Shown in pieces: positions 21,615-32,540 of a stretch of DNA of 64,000 bases (position 1 is the stretch's first letter; every line of letters starts with the position of its first letter). Origin of the DNA: Neostapfia colusana. Lineage: Eukaryota; Streptophyta; Magnoliopsida; Poales; Poaceae. The notes below the pieces were generated by a model that made no database searches, had not been told where the DNA came from, and saw nothing but the letters and a program-made list of their open reading frames with translations. The stretch is from positions 18,738,368 through 18,802,367 of the forward strand of contig JASWHV010000012.1 in NCBI GenBank assembly GCA_030760725.1. The letters run 5' to 3'. A program made the position numbers and the translations under genes.

Positions 21615-24600
21615 TGTAAAAGTCCCAAAACTTGTAAATGGAAAACTTGAGCTATGAATAAAGTTGAGTTTAAATACAAGAAATGGGACTTGCAAAAACT
21701 TTTGTATACTCATGAATGTGTTGCCATGAGCAATAAAACTTTGAATTCAGTTTGAAATAAAAGGGTCACTTCCAAAAGAAGAAGGGCATTTCCAAAAAGG
21801 GGAAATTTATACTGATGTTTAAGAAGTTGTATTTGCAATGGCCAACTGAAGAATCAGAGGGCATAATGGAATTCCTCAGGTCCAAGTTATGAGGAAGGCA
21901 AAATTTTTGAAAAAATTTGGAGGTGCTTTGATAGGAATATCAAAGGGACTTGTAAATTTCCCCAAAATTTGAATTCAAATTTAAAACTGAGGCAAAACAT
22001 GTCAACTGGCCAAATGGCTTTTGAATTTGAGCTCCACATGATTGTAATTGCAATGTACCAAAATTTGGAGATATTTGGGGAGGAGCCAAGGTGGACCCCA
22101 CAGGTCAGTGAGCTAAACTGAAACTTACAACCGAAGTATTCACACTGCTGGACTGAAGCAACCGAAGTCACCTCCGGGCGCCACCGAGCCGCACCAGGAA
22201 CTTCCCGTGAAGCCACCTCCTGCTACGTGCGATGTGCTGGCGACCAGCTCCTGCTCTCGGCGGCATATGAAGTGATCGGTTCGCCCACCGAACGGAGACC
22301 TTCGAGTCGGTTCGTCCTCGCACGACAAAAGAACCGAGAACACTGCTGCCTCAGGCTATCGACCGGGAGCCGGAGAAAACCGACCGTGCAGAGGCCAGCC
22401 AAGCCGAAAAACCACAGTGGGAGCTCTTCCTCCACCTCCTAAGCACAGAATCCAGTGAGTTTCGCCTTCCCAGCCCAAAATTAGCTCGCCGCCGCGGCGA
22501 CCTAACTTCACCGCGGATTGGGGTGCTCGTGGACAGTCTACATCACGCACTTTCACGCCCAAGCAAGGACACCCCCGGAAGCGCCGGTGAACCCTGCTAC
22601 TTCCACCCAAACCACAAGTCAAGCCGTGAACCACCGAGCGAGAATTCGGGAAAACTTCACCGGCGGCCACAGAACGACGTTCCGGTATATGAAATCTCCA
22701 AATTCCCACTCCATTCTCGTTTCTAGTTCACTAAACTGTGCTCAAAGGATCTAGATTCGAGGGCGACCCGATTCCCTCCCCAATCCTTGCTTGAAACCCC
22801 GTGTTAGCAGACCATTTCAAACTTTCTGAGTGGCGATCATGGCGGGGACGCTCGGGCACACGGTGAACCTCAACTTGCCACCGTTTCCGAGCCATGTTGA
22901 GGCCTTGCCGAGCTAGCCTGACCTCCACTGATGCTTTAGAGCGAATTATCCGAACCTTTGGCGGGCTAGGGTGCTCGGACCACGGCGCCGAAGCCTCACC
23001 GAGGTGTGCGCACGTCGCCGACCGATTTCCGGTCACCGGCAGCCCGAGAGCACCGCACCAACGAATTCCTCGTAGCTGGAAACCCCCAGGCGGCGAGTTT
23101 GAGCACGAGGGGTGGGCGGAAGACCGGGTTCCGAAGTTCTCCGGTGAGCTCGGCGGCGGGGGTCGCGCGGGCAGCTGAAGGTTGAAGACGACCGGGGGTC
23201 CCGCATGTCAGTGACAGAATTTTAAATCGCCGATCCGCTGCGGCTCCGGGATCCCCTGTGGGGACGTGGGAAGGGTGCTGTGGCCCCGTGTGGTTTGTCC
23301 CAGCGCATGACACGTGGTCCCCTGGACCCACCCGCAGGATTTGAACATTTCCCGATTTATTTGGATTTCCAGATTCAGCTCAAATTTAAGAACCTCATAA
23401 CTTTTGCTAGGAAGCTCCAAATTAAGTGATTCAAATTGGGTTGGATTCAGGATGAAAACCTATATCCAAATATGCAACCCAATTTGCATGAAAACCAATA
23501 GAAAATTCTAAAAAATTCTTTAAAGCTTTTCAGCAAAAGAATTTTAGAGGGAGTTTGGTTCATCCAAAAATCCTAAAAGTTTGCCAGAATATTATCTATA
23601 TTGTTAGGAGACACCTGTAAAAGTTTCAGCTCATTTGGAGTTGATTTCGTTAGGGAAATTCAGTTCTGGGAAATTCTTAGCTCCAAAAATCCTAGGAACA
23701 TTCAGGCATACTCTCTGAGCTATGTTTGAAATTGTAGTTCACTTGAAGTTGCATGAAAGTGCAAATTTATTCAGAATTAATTCCTTTGTGCCTAAATGCT
23801 TAGGGAATTGTTCTGAGTAATCTACTCAGTGAAAAATTCTAAATTTTTATCCAGATGACTTTCTTGTGACAAGGAACTCACATGAAAAATTTCAGCTCCA
23901 TTGGAGTCCTGGATCAATACTGTCCTGTTTAACCTATAGATGATCAACACACACAAGTGATGAAAAATACTTAGCACTTGATCGTAGTGCTTAGCCCCAA
24001 ATCCCAAACCACTAGCACCAGTGCCGTTTTAAATTCTTAAACAGAGTTCCAGTTTTAAACTTGTCTTTAGCACTTGTTAGCAAAAGTTTTACAATTAAAC
24101 ATATATGCATATTCATATCATGTAGTGGTTAAATGTGGAAAAGTGAAGAAGTGAAGTTTGGATCAAGAATCAAGAAGGGCAGGGATTGAGCTTCAAGTCA
24201 TCAGCAACTAACTTCAAAATTATCTGACTTAGTCACCTGCAAAACCAAGGCAAGCTCCGGTTTGCATTTAAGTTGTGTTATAAAGTTTTTCCTTTGTTCA
24301 CAAATATGGGTTGAAGTTTGTATGTGGATTAGGTCAAGGATGTTTTATACTCCACTTGCATAACCAAAAATGAACCCTGAGATCAAGGGTAGGAAGGTAT
24401 TATCGCTGTAGAATAAGGCCATGCTAAATAGGCTAGGACATCTGGTAGAAGACGAGTAGTTGGAATCTACTCGCGAGCTATAGTTCAGGATCACATAAGT
24501 GTGGTTGGAAGGGAGAGCAAACTAAAGTTTACATTTCTAAAGATGAGACCGGGCAGAGGGGTAGGCAGCGACAAGATGAGGTCTTGGTCGAGTAGCTCTG

Positions 24601-25640
24601 CCTGTGTCGGTTAAGGACCGAAGCGTGTGCGGCCCCGCTGAGAAAGTATTGAGTTGTGTACCGGATGCTTACTGATATATGGGAACAAGGAAACCGATGT
24701 ACCAGATTCACTGGATTGTAGAGGCATACCACATCGTCTCGTTAGACCTATGAACCCGAGACGGGGCGACCGGTTCTACAGTCTAGTGTCCTGCGAAAGG
24801 TTGCCACATACGACGTAATGAAGGACACCAGATTTGGGTCTTCAGAGGCGGGCGTATGTGTCGAGTTATCCGGGTAGTGTTTGATTCGAATCACCGTCCC
24901 TCGCGGTTATGAGTACCTCTTGCTCACTGTGTTGTGACGTAGTAAGCAAGTTGTGTGGAAACAGTTTGCAAAGTTTTAATTGCTACTATGATTATTATAA
25001 ATTGCATGAGAACCCTGTTTGACGTAGAGATAGAACAAACTAAAGTTATTTTCCACCTTGGGACAGTTACATTGGAATGTAGCTTTTCTTGTTTGATTGT
25101 GGAGTTCCAATGTTGCTGGGCGCAAGGTCACTACTATTATGGCAAAATCTGAAAGTTAAGGATGAACTCGTAGGCAAGTCTTTTCGCAAAATTATAGGAT
25201 TGGGTCTTAAGTTACCCTCATGTAGAGTTGCATGCTTTAGGAGAGACGGTGAAGTCTTGCTGAGCCTTTGTGCTCACTCTTGCTATATGAGTGATTTTGC
25301 AGGTTAATACGACGCTATAAAGAAGGTTGTCTGGTGAGGCTCGAGAACTTCCGAGTCATGTATCACCGGGAGAAACTAGCCGCTAGCGAGAGGAGTCCGC
25401 GGGCTGGACCTCTTCTCAGGTGCTTCGTAGCTATACGACGTGAGCTGTTTATAGACTTCCGCTGTAGCTATTTTATGTAAATTATTTACAAAGAACATTT
25501 GTAAGCTTCCGCTTTGATTTATGTAGTACATTGTTTCTTATATGTGTGCTGTTGGGTGCCGCATAACACGGCACCACCCAATGCGATTCCCGGGCAAGGT
25601 GCCCCGTCCCCGTGAGTGATCGGGAGGTCGGGCCCCGTCA
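21615..25640 (+). repeat. E1 3' LTR (4,026 bp)
   Basis: Starts tgtaaaagtccc and ends cccgtca. It is colinear with the 5' LTR but lacks the solo LTR, a stretch of about 80 bp (junction near 23655) and about 19 bp (near 25384). It holds the conserved short frame at 22839-22916 and the hairpin block at 24883-24948. ORFs inside, such as 22356-22709 and 22996-23331 on the minus strand, are fortuitous GC-rich frames. Confidence 0.93.
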
Positions 25641-25645
25641 CGAGA
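25641..25645. repeat. Right TSD of element E1 (cgaga)
   Basis: Identical to 8627-8631. The E2 LTR resumes directly after it. Confidence 0.93.
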
Positions 25646-26488
25646 GAGCAGCGGCAATGGCTCGGTTGTTTCCTTGCGGGAGGGAGAAGAACCGAGTCAT
25701 GCCTTCGGTGCTGTGGGCGAAAAGGAGCATGGCAGTGGGGTAAAAGTGCCCAGGCACCTCTCCAGCGCGAGGGAATTTGATGGGAGGTGGCGCCGGCTTG
25801 TCTCGGTGTCGCCCTGGGGAAGGCTTCAGTTTGCCCAAGTGAACCGACTGAAGAGCAAAAACAGAGACTTGGTGCTCTGAGATCTTTTACAATTTTAACT
25901 CCCTCAATGACATGTGGGTCCCACAGTTCAGTCCCTCCTTATCCCTCTCCAAAATATCTCCCAAATTTGTAAATGATGGAATTCAGTTGTGGAAGTTCAA
26001 ATCTGATGTGCATTTGGATAATTGGGCAAGATTCATCCAAATTCAAATGGGTATTTGAATTATTTGCAATTTAAAGTCCTTTTTGGAAAATCAGTTGCAA
26101 ACCATTTCAAAAATTCATGAAACTTTGCATACCCACTAATTTGGACCTAAAGAATTCAAATATGAAATCTGATCATTGGTTTGGCTGCTGCAAACGAGAT
26201 TTTTCATACAACAGTTTGAATTACATTGTTGCCCTCATTTCAAATTGGAGTTGAACAAATTTGTTCCAAATCTGAATTTAACTTTCTCATACATATGGAA
26301 ACTTTCCACCTTGGTTCCAAATCCATTTTTGGTTCAAGAATTCAAATAAATATTTGAGCTTGTGTGAAGAGAGCTCTCATGTGTATTATCATATGTGAAA
26401 AAGTTTAAATGAGTCCCATTTTGCATACATATCATCCCAACTTATGCAAACTTGAGTTTCTTTGTATTCATATTTTGGGACCTTTACA

Positions 26489-26501
26489 TTCCTCCGCCCT
26501 T
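26489..26501 (-). other. E2 polypurine tract
   Basis: Minus strand AAGGGCGGAGGAA, adjacent to the minus-strand start (TGTAAAGG) of the E2 3' LTR at 26488. Confidence 0.9.
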
Positions 26502-26507
26502 AAAAGG

Positions 26508-26524
26508 AATCTCGTCCCGAGATT
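26508..26524 (-). other. Inverted repeat next to the E2 PPT
   Basis: Minus strand AATCTCG-GGA-CGAGATT, a perfect 7-bp stem with a 3-base loop, just upstream of the PPT. Confidence 0.7.
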
Positions 26525-26561
26525 ACAAAAGAAGAGCGAGATGGGAGGGTAATTACAAAGT

Positions 26562-26858
26562 TTATGACAAAAGTTCCGGATGGTTCTTGTGGATGTAATC
26601 TTCACTTTCCCACGTCGCCTCTTCCGGGGTATGATTACTCTACAGGACTTTGTAAAATCTCAAAGTCCGGTTTCGGGTGATCCGGGTCTTTTCGTCAATA
26701 ATCTGCATGGGTCGCTCAGTGTAAGTGAGATCCGGCTTCAACTTGTCAATGTCTTCGGTGTGGACAGCAGCGGTAAACTTTAGACACTTTCGCAGCTGGG
26801 ACATGTGAAATATGTTGTGAATGCTGGCAAGGCTTGCCGGTAGGCTACAGTTCCACAC
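26562..26858 (-). pseudogene. E2 integrase end and chromodomain-like tail (one stop, shifted frame)
   Basis: Minus-strand frame from about 26858: HNIFHMSQLRKCLKF, DLTYTERPMQIIDEK, RTLRFYKVL and then a TAG at 26642-26640 where Trp (KVLW) is expected. The same frame continues SNHTPEEATWESEDY and ends in PELLS at a TAA (26564-26562), so the tail is complete apart from the nonsense change. It overlaps the upstream integrase frame because of a frameshift near 26830. Confidence 0.82.
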
Positions 26859-27934
26859 TTCTCCGTGATGGCAAACGGACCGATGAATCGGGGAGCAAGT
26901 TTCCCCTTGACACCGAACTGATGAATCCCTTTTATCGGAGACACACGAAGATACACATGCTCTCCGACGTCGAAATGCAGTGGTTGACGCCTCTGATCCG
27001 TGTAGCTTTTCTGATGAGATTGGGCAGCTTTGAGGTTCTCTTGTATTATTCGAACTCTCCCTTCGGCTTCATTGACAAGATCAACCCCGAACGTGACTCG
27101 TTCACTGGACTCGCACCAATTCAATGGTGTACGGCACTTCCGGCCGTAGAGAGCTTCACATGGTGCCATTTTGATGCTCGTCTGATAACCGTTGTTGTAT
27201 GAGAACTCCGCCAACGGTAAATGGTCATCCCAGCTCTTTCGATGGTGGATGGCACACGCTCTTAGCATATCTTCCAGTAATTGATTCGCCCTCTCAGTTT
27301 GCCCATGGGTTTGAGGGTGATACGCAGAGCTTCGAATCAATTTAGTTCCCAAGGATGCGTGTAGCTGCTCCCATAAATGGGCTACAAACAGTGATCCTCT
27401 GTCGGACACAATGGTACGGGGAACTCCGTGTAAGCACAAGATACGTGCTATGTACAACTCCGCATACTGCTTTGCATTATACCTGGTATGCACAGGGATG
27501 AAATGTGCTGATTTGGTTAACCGGTCAACGATTACCCAAATTGAATCATGATTATGGGAGATCAGCAACAACCCGACGATGAAGTCCATACTCAAGTCTT
27601 CCCACTTCCATGCCGGTACTTGCAGTGCTTGCAACAGGCCCGACTTCTTTACATGGTCGGCCTTGACTCTTCGACACGTTTCACATTCCGAAACGTACTT
27701 TGCAACTTCACGTTCCATGCGTGGCAACCAAAATTTCTTCCAGAGATCTTGGTACATCTTATTGCTGCCCGGATGAATGGAAAATTTGGACAAATGAGCT
27801 TCATCCAAAATTTTCTTCCGTAGTACCATATCCTGGGGTACTACTATCCGGTCGTTGAACCACAACGTACCTTCATCGTCCTTCCGGAAGCACTTTATCT
27901 CTCTGTTGTATATTCTCTGACGTATGTGAGACAT
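26780..27934 (-). pseudogene. E2 integrase (long open block)
   Basis: 384 codons open on the minus strand. HHCC finger (HLSKFSIHPGSNKMYQDL ... SECETC), WKWEDLSMDFIVGL with the first Asp, DRGSLFVAHLWEQLHASLG with the second, and AYHPQTHGQTERANQLLEDML with the catalytic Glu are all present; the DGQTER signature has changed to HGQTER. It ends by frameshift in the C-terminal domain. The start is arbitrary because the frame continues from RNase H through a damaged linker (27935-28050). Confidence 0.9.
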
Positions 27935-28049
27935 ATCCTTGTCTTTTCATTGAGCTTCAATGATCTCTTCTCGGATGGTAGGAATGAGAGCGAGATTATA
28001 GAGTGCTCCATACGGGATGACACGGAGGCTTGGTTCTTCATCATCCATT

Positions 28050-28457
28050 TCAGCAATAGTTAGGTGATGGATATGCGCCCACATTCGCCTTTTCTGGATG
28101 ATAATGAATCTCAAGTTCATAATCTTTAATGAGCTCTAACCATCTTTGCTGCCACATGTTCAATTCTTTCTGAGTGAAGATGTATTTCAAGCTCTTGTGG
28201 TCGGTGTAGAGGTGTACAAGATTTCCGAGCAAGTAATGCCTCCACATCTTCAAAGCAAGGACCACGGTAGCTAACTCAAGATCATGAGTAGGATAATACT
28301 GCTCGCAATTTCGGAGTTGATAAGATCCATAAGCGACCACTCGTCCTTCTTGCATCAGCACGCAGCCAAGACCGATGCCAGATGCATCGCAATAAATGTC
28401 GAATGGCTTCATCGTATCTGGCTGAGCAAGAACTGGGGCTGTTGTGAGATGCTTCAC
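28050..28457 (-). pseudogene. E2 RNase H domain
   Basis: Minus strand: DTMKPFDIYCDASGIGLGC, AYGSYQLRNCEQYYPTHDLE, WRHYLLGNLVHLYTDHKSL and ELIKDYELEIHYHPEKANV. The usual VVADALSRKS end has been lost: after KANV the sequence runs out of frame to a stop, which indicates a small deletion. Confidence 0.9.
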
Positions 28458-28476
28458 TAGAGTCTTGAAAGGCTTG

Positions 28477-29340
28477 TCACACGCAGCACCCCATATTCTT
28501 GTTCAATAATTCTGTCATCGGTTTAGCGATCTTGGAGAAACGCGGAATGAGCCTCCGGTAATAACCCGCTAAACCAAGGAAGTTACGGATTTCATGCACT
28601 GACTTTGGTAACTCCCATTTCTGCACTTGGATAATCTTACTCAGATCAACAGCAATGCCCTCCGCTGAAATAATGTGTCCGAGAAAAGGTACTTGATTAA
28701 TCCAGAATTCACACTTGCTGAATTTTGCATAGAGCTGATGATCTCGCAATCTTTGTAGCATAATATGCAGATGTTCAGCATGTTCTTCCTCTGACTTGGA
28801 GTACACCAAGATATCATCAATGAAGACAAGAACGAATTTATCCAACTCCGGCATGAACACTGAAATCATCAGGTACATAAAGTGTGTCGGGCATTGGTCA
28901 AGCCAAAATACATAACAAGATACTCATAAAGTCCGTATCTCGTGGAAAACGCCGTCTTCAAAATATCTTCAGCCGGATTTTAATCTGATGATATCCGGAC
29001 CGAAGATCCATCTTAGAGAATACCTTAGCACCCACTAATTGATCGAACAGAATATCAATGCGAGGTAGCGGATACTTGTTCTTGATGGTCACGACATTCA
29101 GAGGACGATAATCAACACAAAGCCGTAGTGTTTCGTCCTTCTTTTTGACAAACAACGTTGAACATCCCCAAGGTGACGAACTCGGTCGTATAAAGCCCTT
29201 GCTCATTCGGTCATTCAGCTGTGTCTTCAATTCTACCAGTTCATTGGGTGTCATCTTGTACGGCCTTCGTGATATTGGTGGTGTTCCCGGTATAAGCTCA
29301 ATCTTGAACTCTATGTCTCGCTCGGGCGGCATGCCCGGTA
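28477..29340 (-). pseudogene. E2 reverse transcriptase (two frames)
   Basis: Front part in the frame ending 28958: IPGTPPISRRPYKMTP, SSPWGCSTLFVKKKDET, VDYRPLN and MDLRSGYHQIKI; a frameshift follows IKIR. Back part 28878-28477: MYLMISVFMPELDKF, FIDDILVYSKS with the catalytic Asp pair, FLGHIISAEGI, and the thumb motif FLGLAGYYRRLIPRF. About 80 bases between the blocks are readable only with frame changes. Confidence 0.9.
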
Positions 29341-29789
29341 AATCATCGGGAAACACATATGGATACTCACATACCACTGGAATGTCCTCTATCTTCACAG
29401 CTTCCGTGTGGTTCACTGTTGCAATCTGTTGTCGTCTGGCGCCCAGAATTAAAATATGAAGACCGTGCTGCGGGGAGTTGAGATCAACGGTCCTATAGCT
29501 GATGTTAAGAACCGCTTTGTGGTAATTCAACCATGACATCCCCAAAATGACGTCGGTCTTCAGACCCTCAAGAATAATGAGAGTCATGGAGTATACTCTA
29601 CCCCCAAACAAAGAGGTGCTCGGGAGACAACCTCGCTTGTGGTATTGCTGCCCCTGGGCGAAGATATGAGGTATTTCCTCTTTGTATAAACTTTTTGGAG
29701 CTGATGTTGAGCCACAAAAGATTGGATAATGAATATGTGTGTGGCACCGGAATCAAAGAGAATTAAAACCGGTAGTTGATTCATAGAAA
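29341..29789 (-). pseudogene. E2 aspartic protease (frameshifted)
   Basis: Minus strand VLILFDSGATHIFIIQSF keeps the Asp-Ser-Gly active site (about 29770-29715). The frame ends at 29584, and an overlapping frame from 29611 continues MFGGRVYSMTLIILEG, VILGMSWLNYHKAVL, and the EDIPVVCEYPYVFPDDLPG linker to RT. The frameshift lies between about 29610 and 29585. Confidence 0.87.
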
Positions 29790-31005
29790 ACATTCCTGCT
29801 AAAGCGGCTTCTCCTTCCGGAACATCCTCAATCACTGTATAGTGAATACTGCCCCATGTCTGCCCTCCTTTCAGCAGATTTAGGTACGGGTCGTAATATT
29901 GTATACATGATGACCCGCAGCCTTGAATTCCCTCCGGACAATGCCTAGCATAATGGCCCATCCGCCAACAAGTGAAACACGGATGTCTCTCCGGTTCTTC
30001 GTTGACTTGCGGTTGGATGCTAGGTACACATGGCTGCAGCGATGAAGCACAAACCATCGTCTGATGCTGCTGCTGTGGAGGTGGTGCAAGTTGTGGTACT
30101 TGACCCACAATCAACCTCTAAGGAGTTGATCTTACAGGTGGCCTCCATCTTTCACCGGATGGCGTTTGATACACCAAACGGTACTTCTGAGGCACATAAC
30201 TTGTGCTGGCCTGCTCGATCTCACTCATTTTTCTTTTCTCTGCTTGCCACTCGAGTGTCGGCTTCCCATGGATGAGAGCCGCATCGACCATGTCGATATA
30301 ACTGCCGTTATTGTGCCCGTCCAACTTCTCTTGTAATATGGCACTCAGGCCATGGAAGAATAAATCACACCGTGCCTCTTCTTTCGCCACATATTCGGGA
30401 GCATATTGGGCCAAAAGGTTAAACCTTCTGACATACTCAAGGACAGTCATGTCCCCTTGCTTCAAGCCCAAAAATTCCTCCCGCTTTGCCTTGACAATAC
30501 CTAGTGGTGTGTGACGAGTACGAAAGGCTTCACAGAATTCACTCCATGTTACTTGATGGCCCTCTGGAATGGTTGCAAGATGGTCAACCCACCAGTTTCC
30601 GGCGGATCCATGGAGTTGCTGAGCGGTAAACATTGTCTTTTGAATTTCATCACACTCGAATACTATGAATTTGAACTCCATGACACGAAGCCACTGATAT
30701 GCTTCCACAGGTTCGGTAGCTTCAGTAAAGATTGGCGGTTGAGTCGCCAAGAAATCCAGATAAGCGTTCCAAGGTGGAACGACTTGTTGCGTGTTCTGGA
30801 GTACGCCCTGCTGTACCAAGTCTTGGAGTAAGCGTGTGTTCTCTTGAGTCACTTCTTGGAGTAGCCTGGCGTTCTCCTGGTTAGACTCGACAACCCGAGT
30901 CATAAGATCCATCCATCCCGTGGATGGTGGTTCCGACGGTGGAATAGAATCATCACCGCCTCGGCGAGAACTTTCGGCCCTACTCCTAGAGCGAGCACGA
31001 ACCAT
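29790..31005 (-). pseudogene. E2 gag (single in-frame TAG before the zinc knuckle)
   Basis: The start is ATG at 31005-31003 (MVRARSRSR), directly after an acceptor-like CAG at 31009-31007. The gag domain is clear: YLDFLATQPPIFTEATEP, LHGSAGNWWVDHLA, EFCEAFRTRHTPLGI and EYVRRFNLLAQYAPEY. A coiled-coil-like run (ENARLLQEVTQENTRLLQDL) lies near residues 50-70. The frame is open to a TAG at 30120-30118, then continues in the same frame with CFTCWRMGHYARHC, a complete CCHC zinc knuckle, into the protease. E3 carries a TAG at the same place. Confidence 0.9.
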
Positions 31006-32526
31006 ACTGTAAAAATATATTTGAGATGAGTGAAACATGAACTCAGCAGTATGTGAGACTAATGAAAACAAGAATATGTCAAAACTTTATGAAAGCAGTA
31101 ACAAAATCCATGTTTACACAACTCCTTAGAGTAGGCATAGCTAAACAGCCTATCTGTACAGAACAGACCTTTATGCACTAACTCCAGATTTTTATACAGT
31201 TAGAAGCATTTTCATAACTCACCTTGAATACCAAAGTTAAAGTTAACTTCAGATCTTTCCAACGAGTACTCATATGCCTCCAGATCGTTTCTGTATCAAG
31301 AGTTATGATTTTCCAAATTTGACAGAATTCCTGGATAAAATTTGCCAGCATCTCATTTGTATGTGGCTAATTTTATCACAGTTGTATATGCAAATACAAT
31401 TAGAATCTGAACAATCTTTGAACTACAACAATGTTGCACATCTCATAACCTTTCCAACAGTGTATCATAGGCTCCTTAAGGATGTTTCTACAGAAAGTTA
31501 TGGATTAAAAACAGAAAGGTCCGGAGAGGTTTTGCTGCTGTCCTGGTTCTGGACAGTTTATCTTCAACTGGACTTTCCACCAACTTAACATGTCATTTTG
31601 CTCTGGAGGTCAACAAAGAAGTTGTAGAGCACTTGAAAATATTTCCATAACTGTATCATACACCCTACTTGGTTAAGGCTACTCAGAGTTATGCTCTGTC
31701 CAATCCCAGCAAGAATTCCTGCCGAAAACAGAGCACTCTGTTTTTGAAATCTTTGAAGCCTAGTCATCCTCTCATTTGAAATTTAGCTCGAAATAAGAGT
31801 TCAGTAACTAATATTTGTTTCAAACTTCCATTTTTAGTTTAAAGTTAGTTCATGAGTCATTTCTTCATGTAAGAGGTTATTAAGTTCAGTACGGCGTCGA
31901 TGCACCGTAAGAAATATGTCGGTACTACGTAGCCTCACAAAAGAAAAACCTAACCGGATTATACCGGCATAACATATCATAGGTGGCACTAAGATGCTCA
32001 CTCAAAAACGTGTTCTACTCGTACTACGATTTCGTGGTTAATCCTGCATTAGTCACACACAATCGTCAGGTCCGGCTGCACACTGAACCCGGTCCCAAAA
32101 CAGTTCGTACACCCGTCCGTCATCACTCGCACATGTGTTCTCAAGCCAAACACGCCTTGAGGTACGTGTTCACGTTACTAACCATGTGACGGGGTCTCCC
32201 AAACTTGCCCGTAGCACGCCAGGGAAAGGCGTTGCTCGAGTACCCCAAACGACATGAAGAGTCGTAGAGGATACTAAAGCGGGCCGGGTTACCTGCCACC
32301 CGTGGGGCTCCACCCTTCAGCTTGTGTGCACTGGTGGACAGTGCTTACGTGCACCCCCCAAGACATAAAACGTCCCGAGATGCACGATTTTCTGACATAG
32401 CAAATAAGTTAGGTTGCCACCTTCATATTAGGCTAATAGTAATCCTTATGTGGGCCTAGTACCAAATCCTCACCGTAACCTAAACTTTTGTTGTAATACG
32501 GTCCTTTATTCCATGCGCTACCAATG
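31006..32526 (-). other. E2 untranslated leader with degenerate repeats
   Basis: About 1.5 kb between PBS and gag. Copies of the leader unit (cataact...tacac/tactcgttggaaag...) are readable on the minus strand between about 31800 and 31200. The distal part is homologous to the distal leader of E3 (for example 32120-32165 with 39345-39395, inverted). No ORF is supported. The last bases before gag are atttttacag. Confidence 0.6.
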
Positions 32527-32540
32527 TGGCTCTGATAACA
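32527..32540 (-). other. E2 primer-binding site (one mismatch)
   Basis: Minus strand TGTTATCAGAGCCA; the normal site is TGGTATCAGAGCCA. It is separated from the LTR end (32544) by three bases, as in E1. Confidence 0.88.

Larger units (their letters stand above)
8632..25640 (+). mobile_element. E1: Ty3/gypsy Tekay-type chromovirus, plus strand
   Basis: A complete but inactive element: 5' LTR 8632-15542 (enlarged by a solo LTR), PBS 15546, leader, gag, protease, RT, RNase H, integrase, chromodomain-like tail, PPT 21602-21614 and 3' LTR 21615-25640. TSD cgaga. The first 275 bp of the LTRs differ at about 15 positions by hand count (about 5%). The domain order PR-RT-RH-INT-chromodomain and the C-terminal KVLWENH...EATWE motif place it in the chromovirus Tekay/Del group (family knowledge). 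At least five in-frame stops and three frameshifts disable it. Confidence 0.94.
5247..26488 (-). repeat. E2 3' LTR (left copy), interrupted by E1
   Basis: In plus coordinates the LTR starts tgaaagggaccacg (5247) and ends gggacctttaca (26488). E1 occupies 8632-25640, so the LTR is 5247-8631 plus 25646-26488 with one extra TSD copy. It borders the minus-strand PPT at 26489. The uninterrupted counterpart of the E1 target is visible in the other LTR near 49435-49445, and this copy supplies the empty site for E3 (gtttcctagc at 7576-7585). The GC-rich ORFs between 7630 and 8690 are LTR sequence, not genes. Confidence 0.92.
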
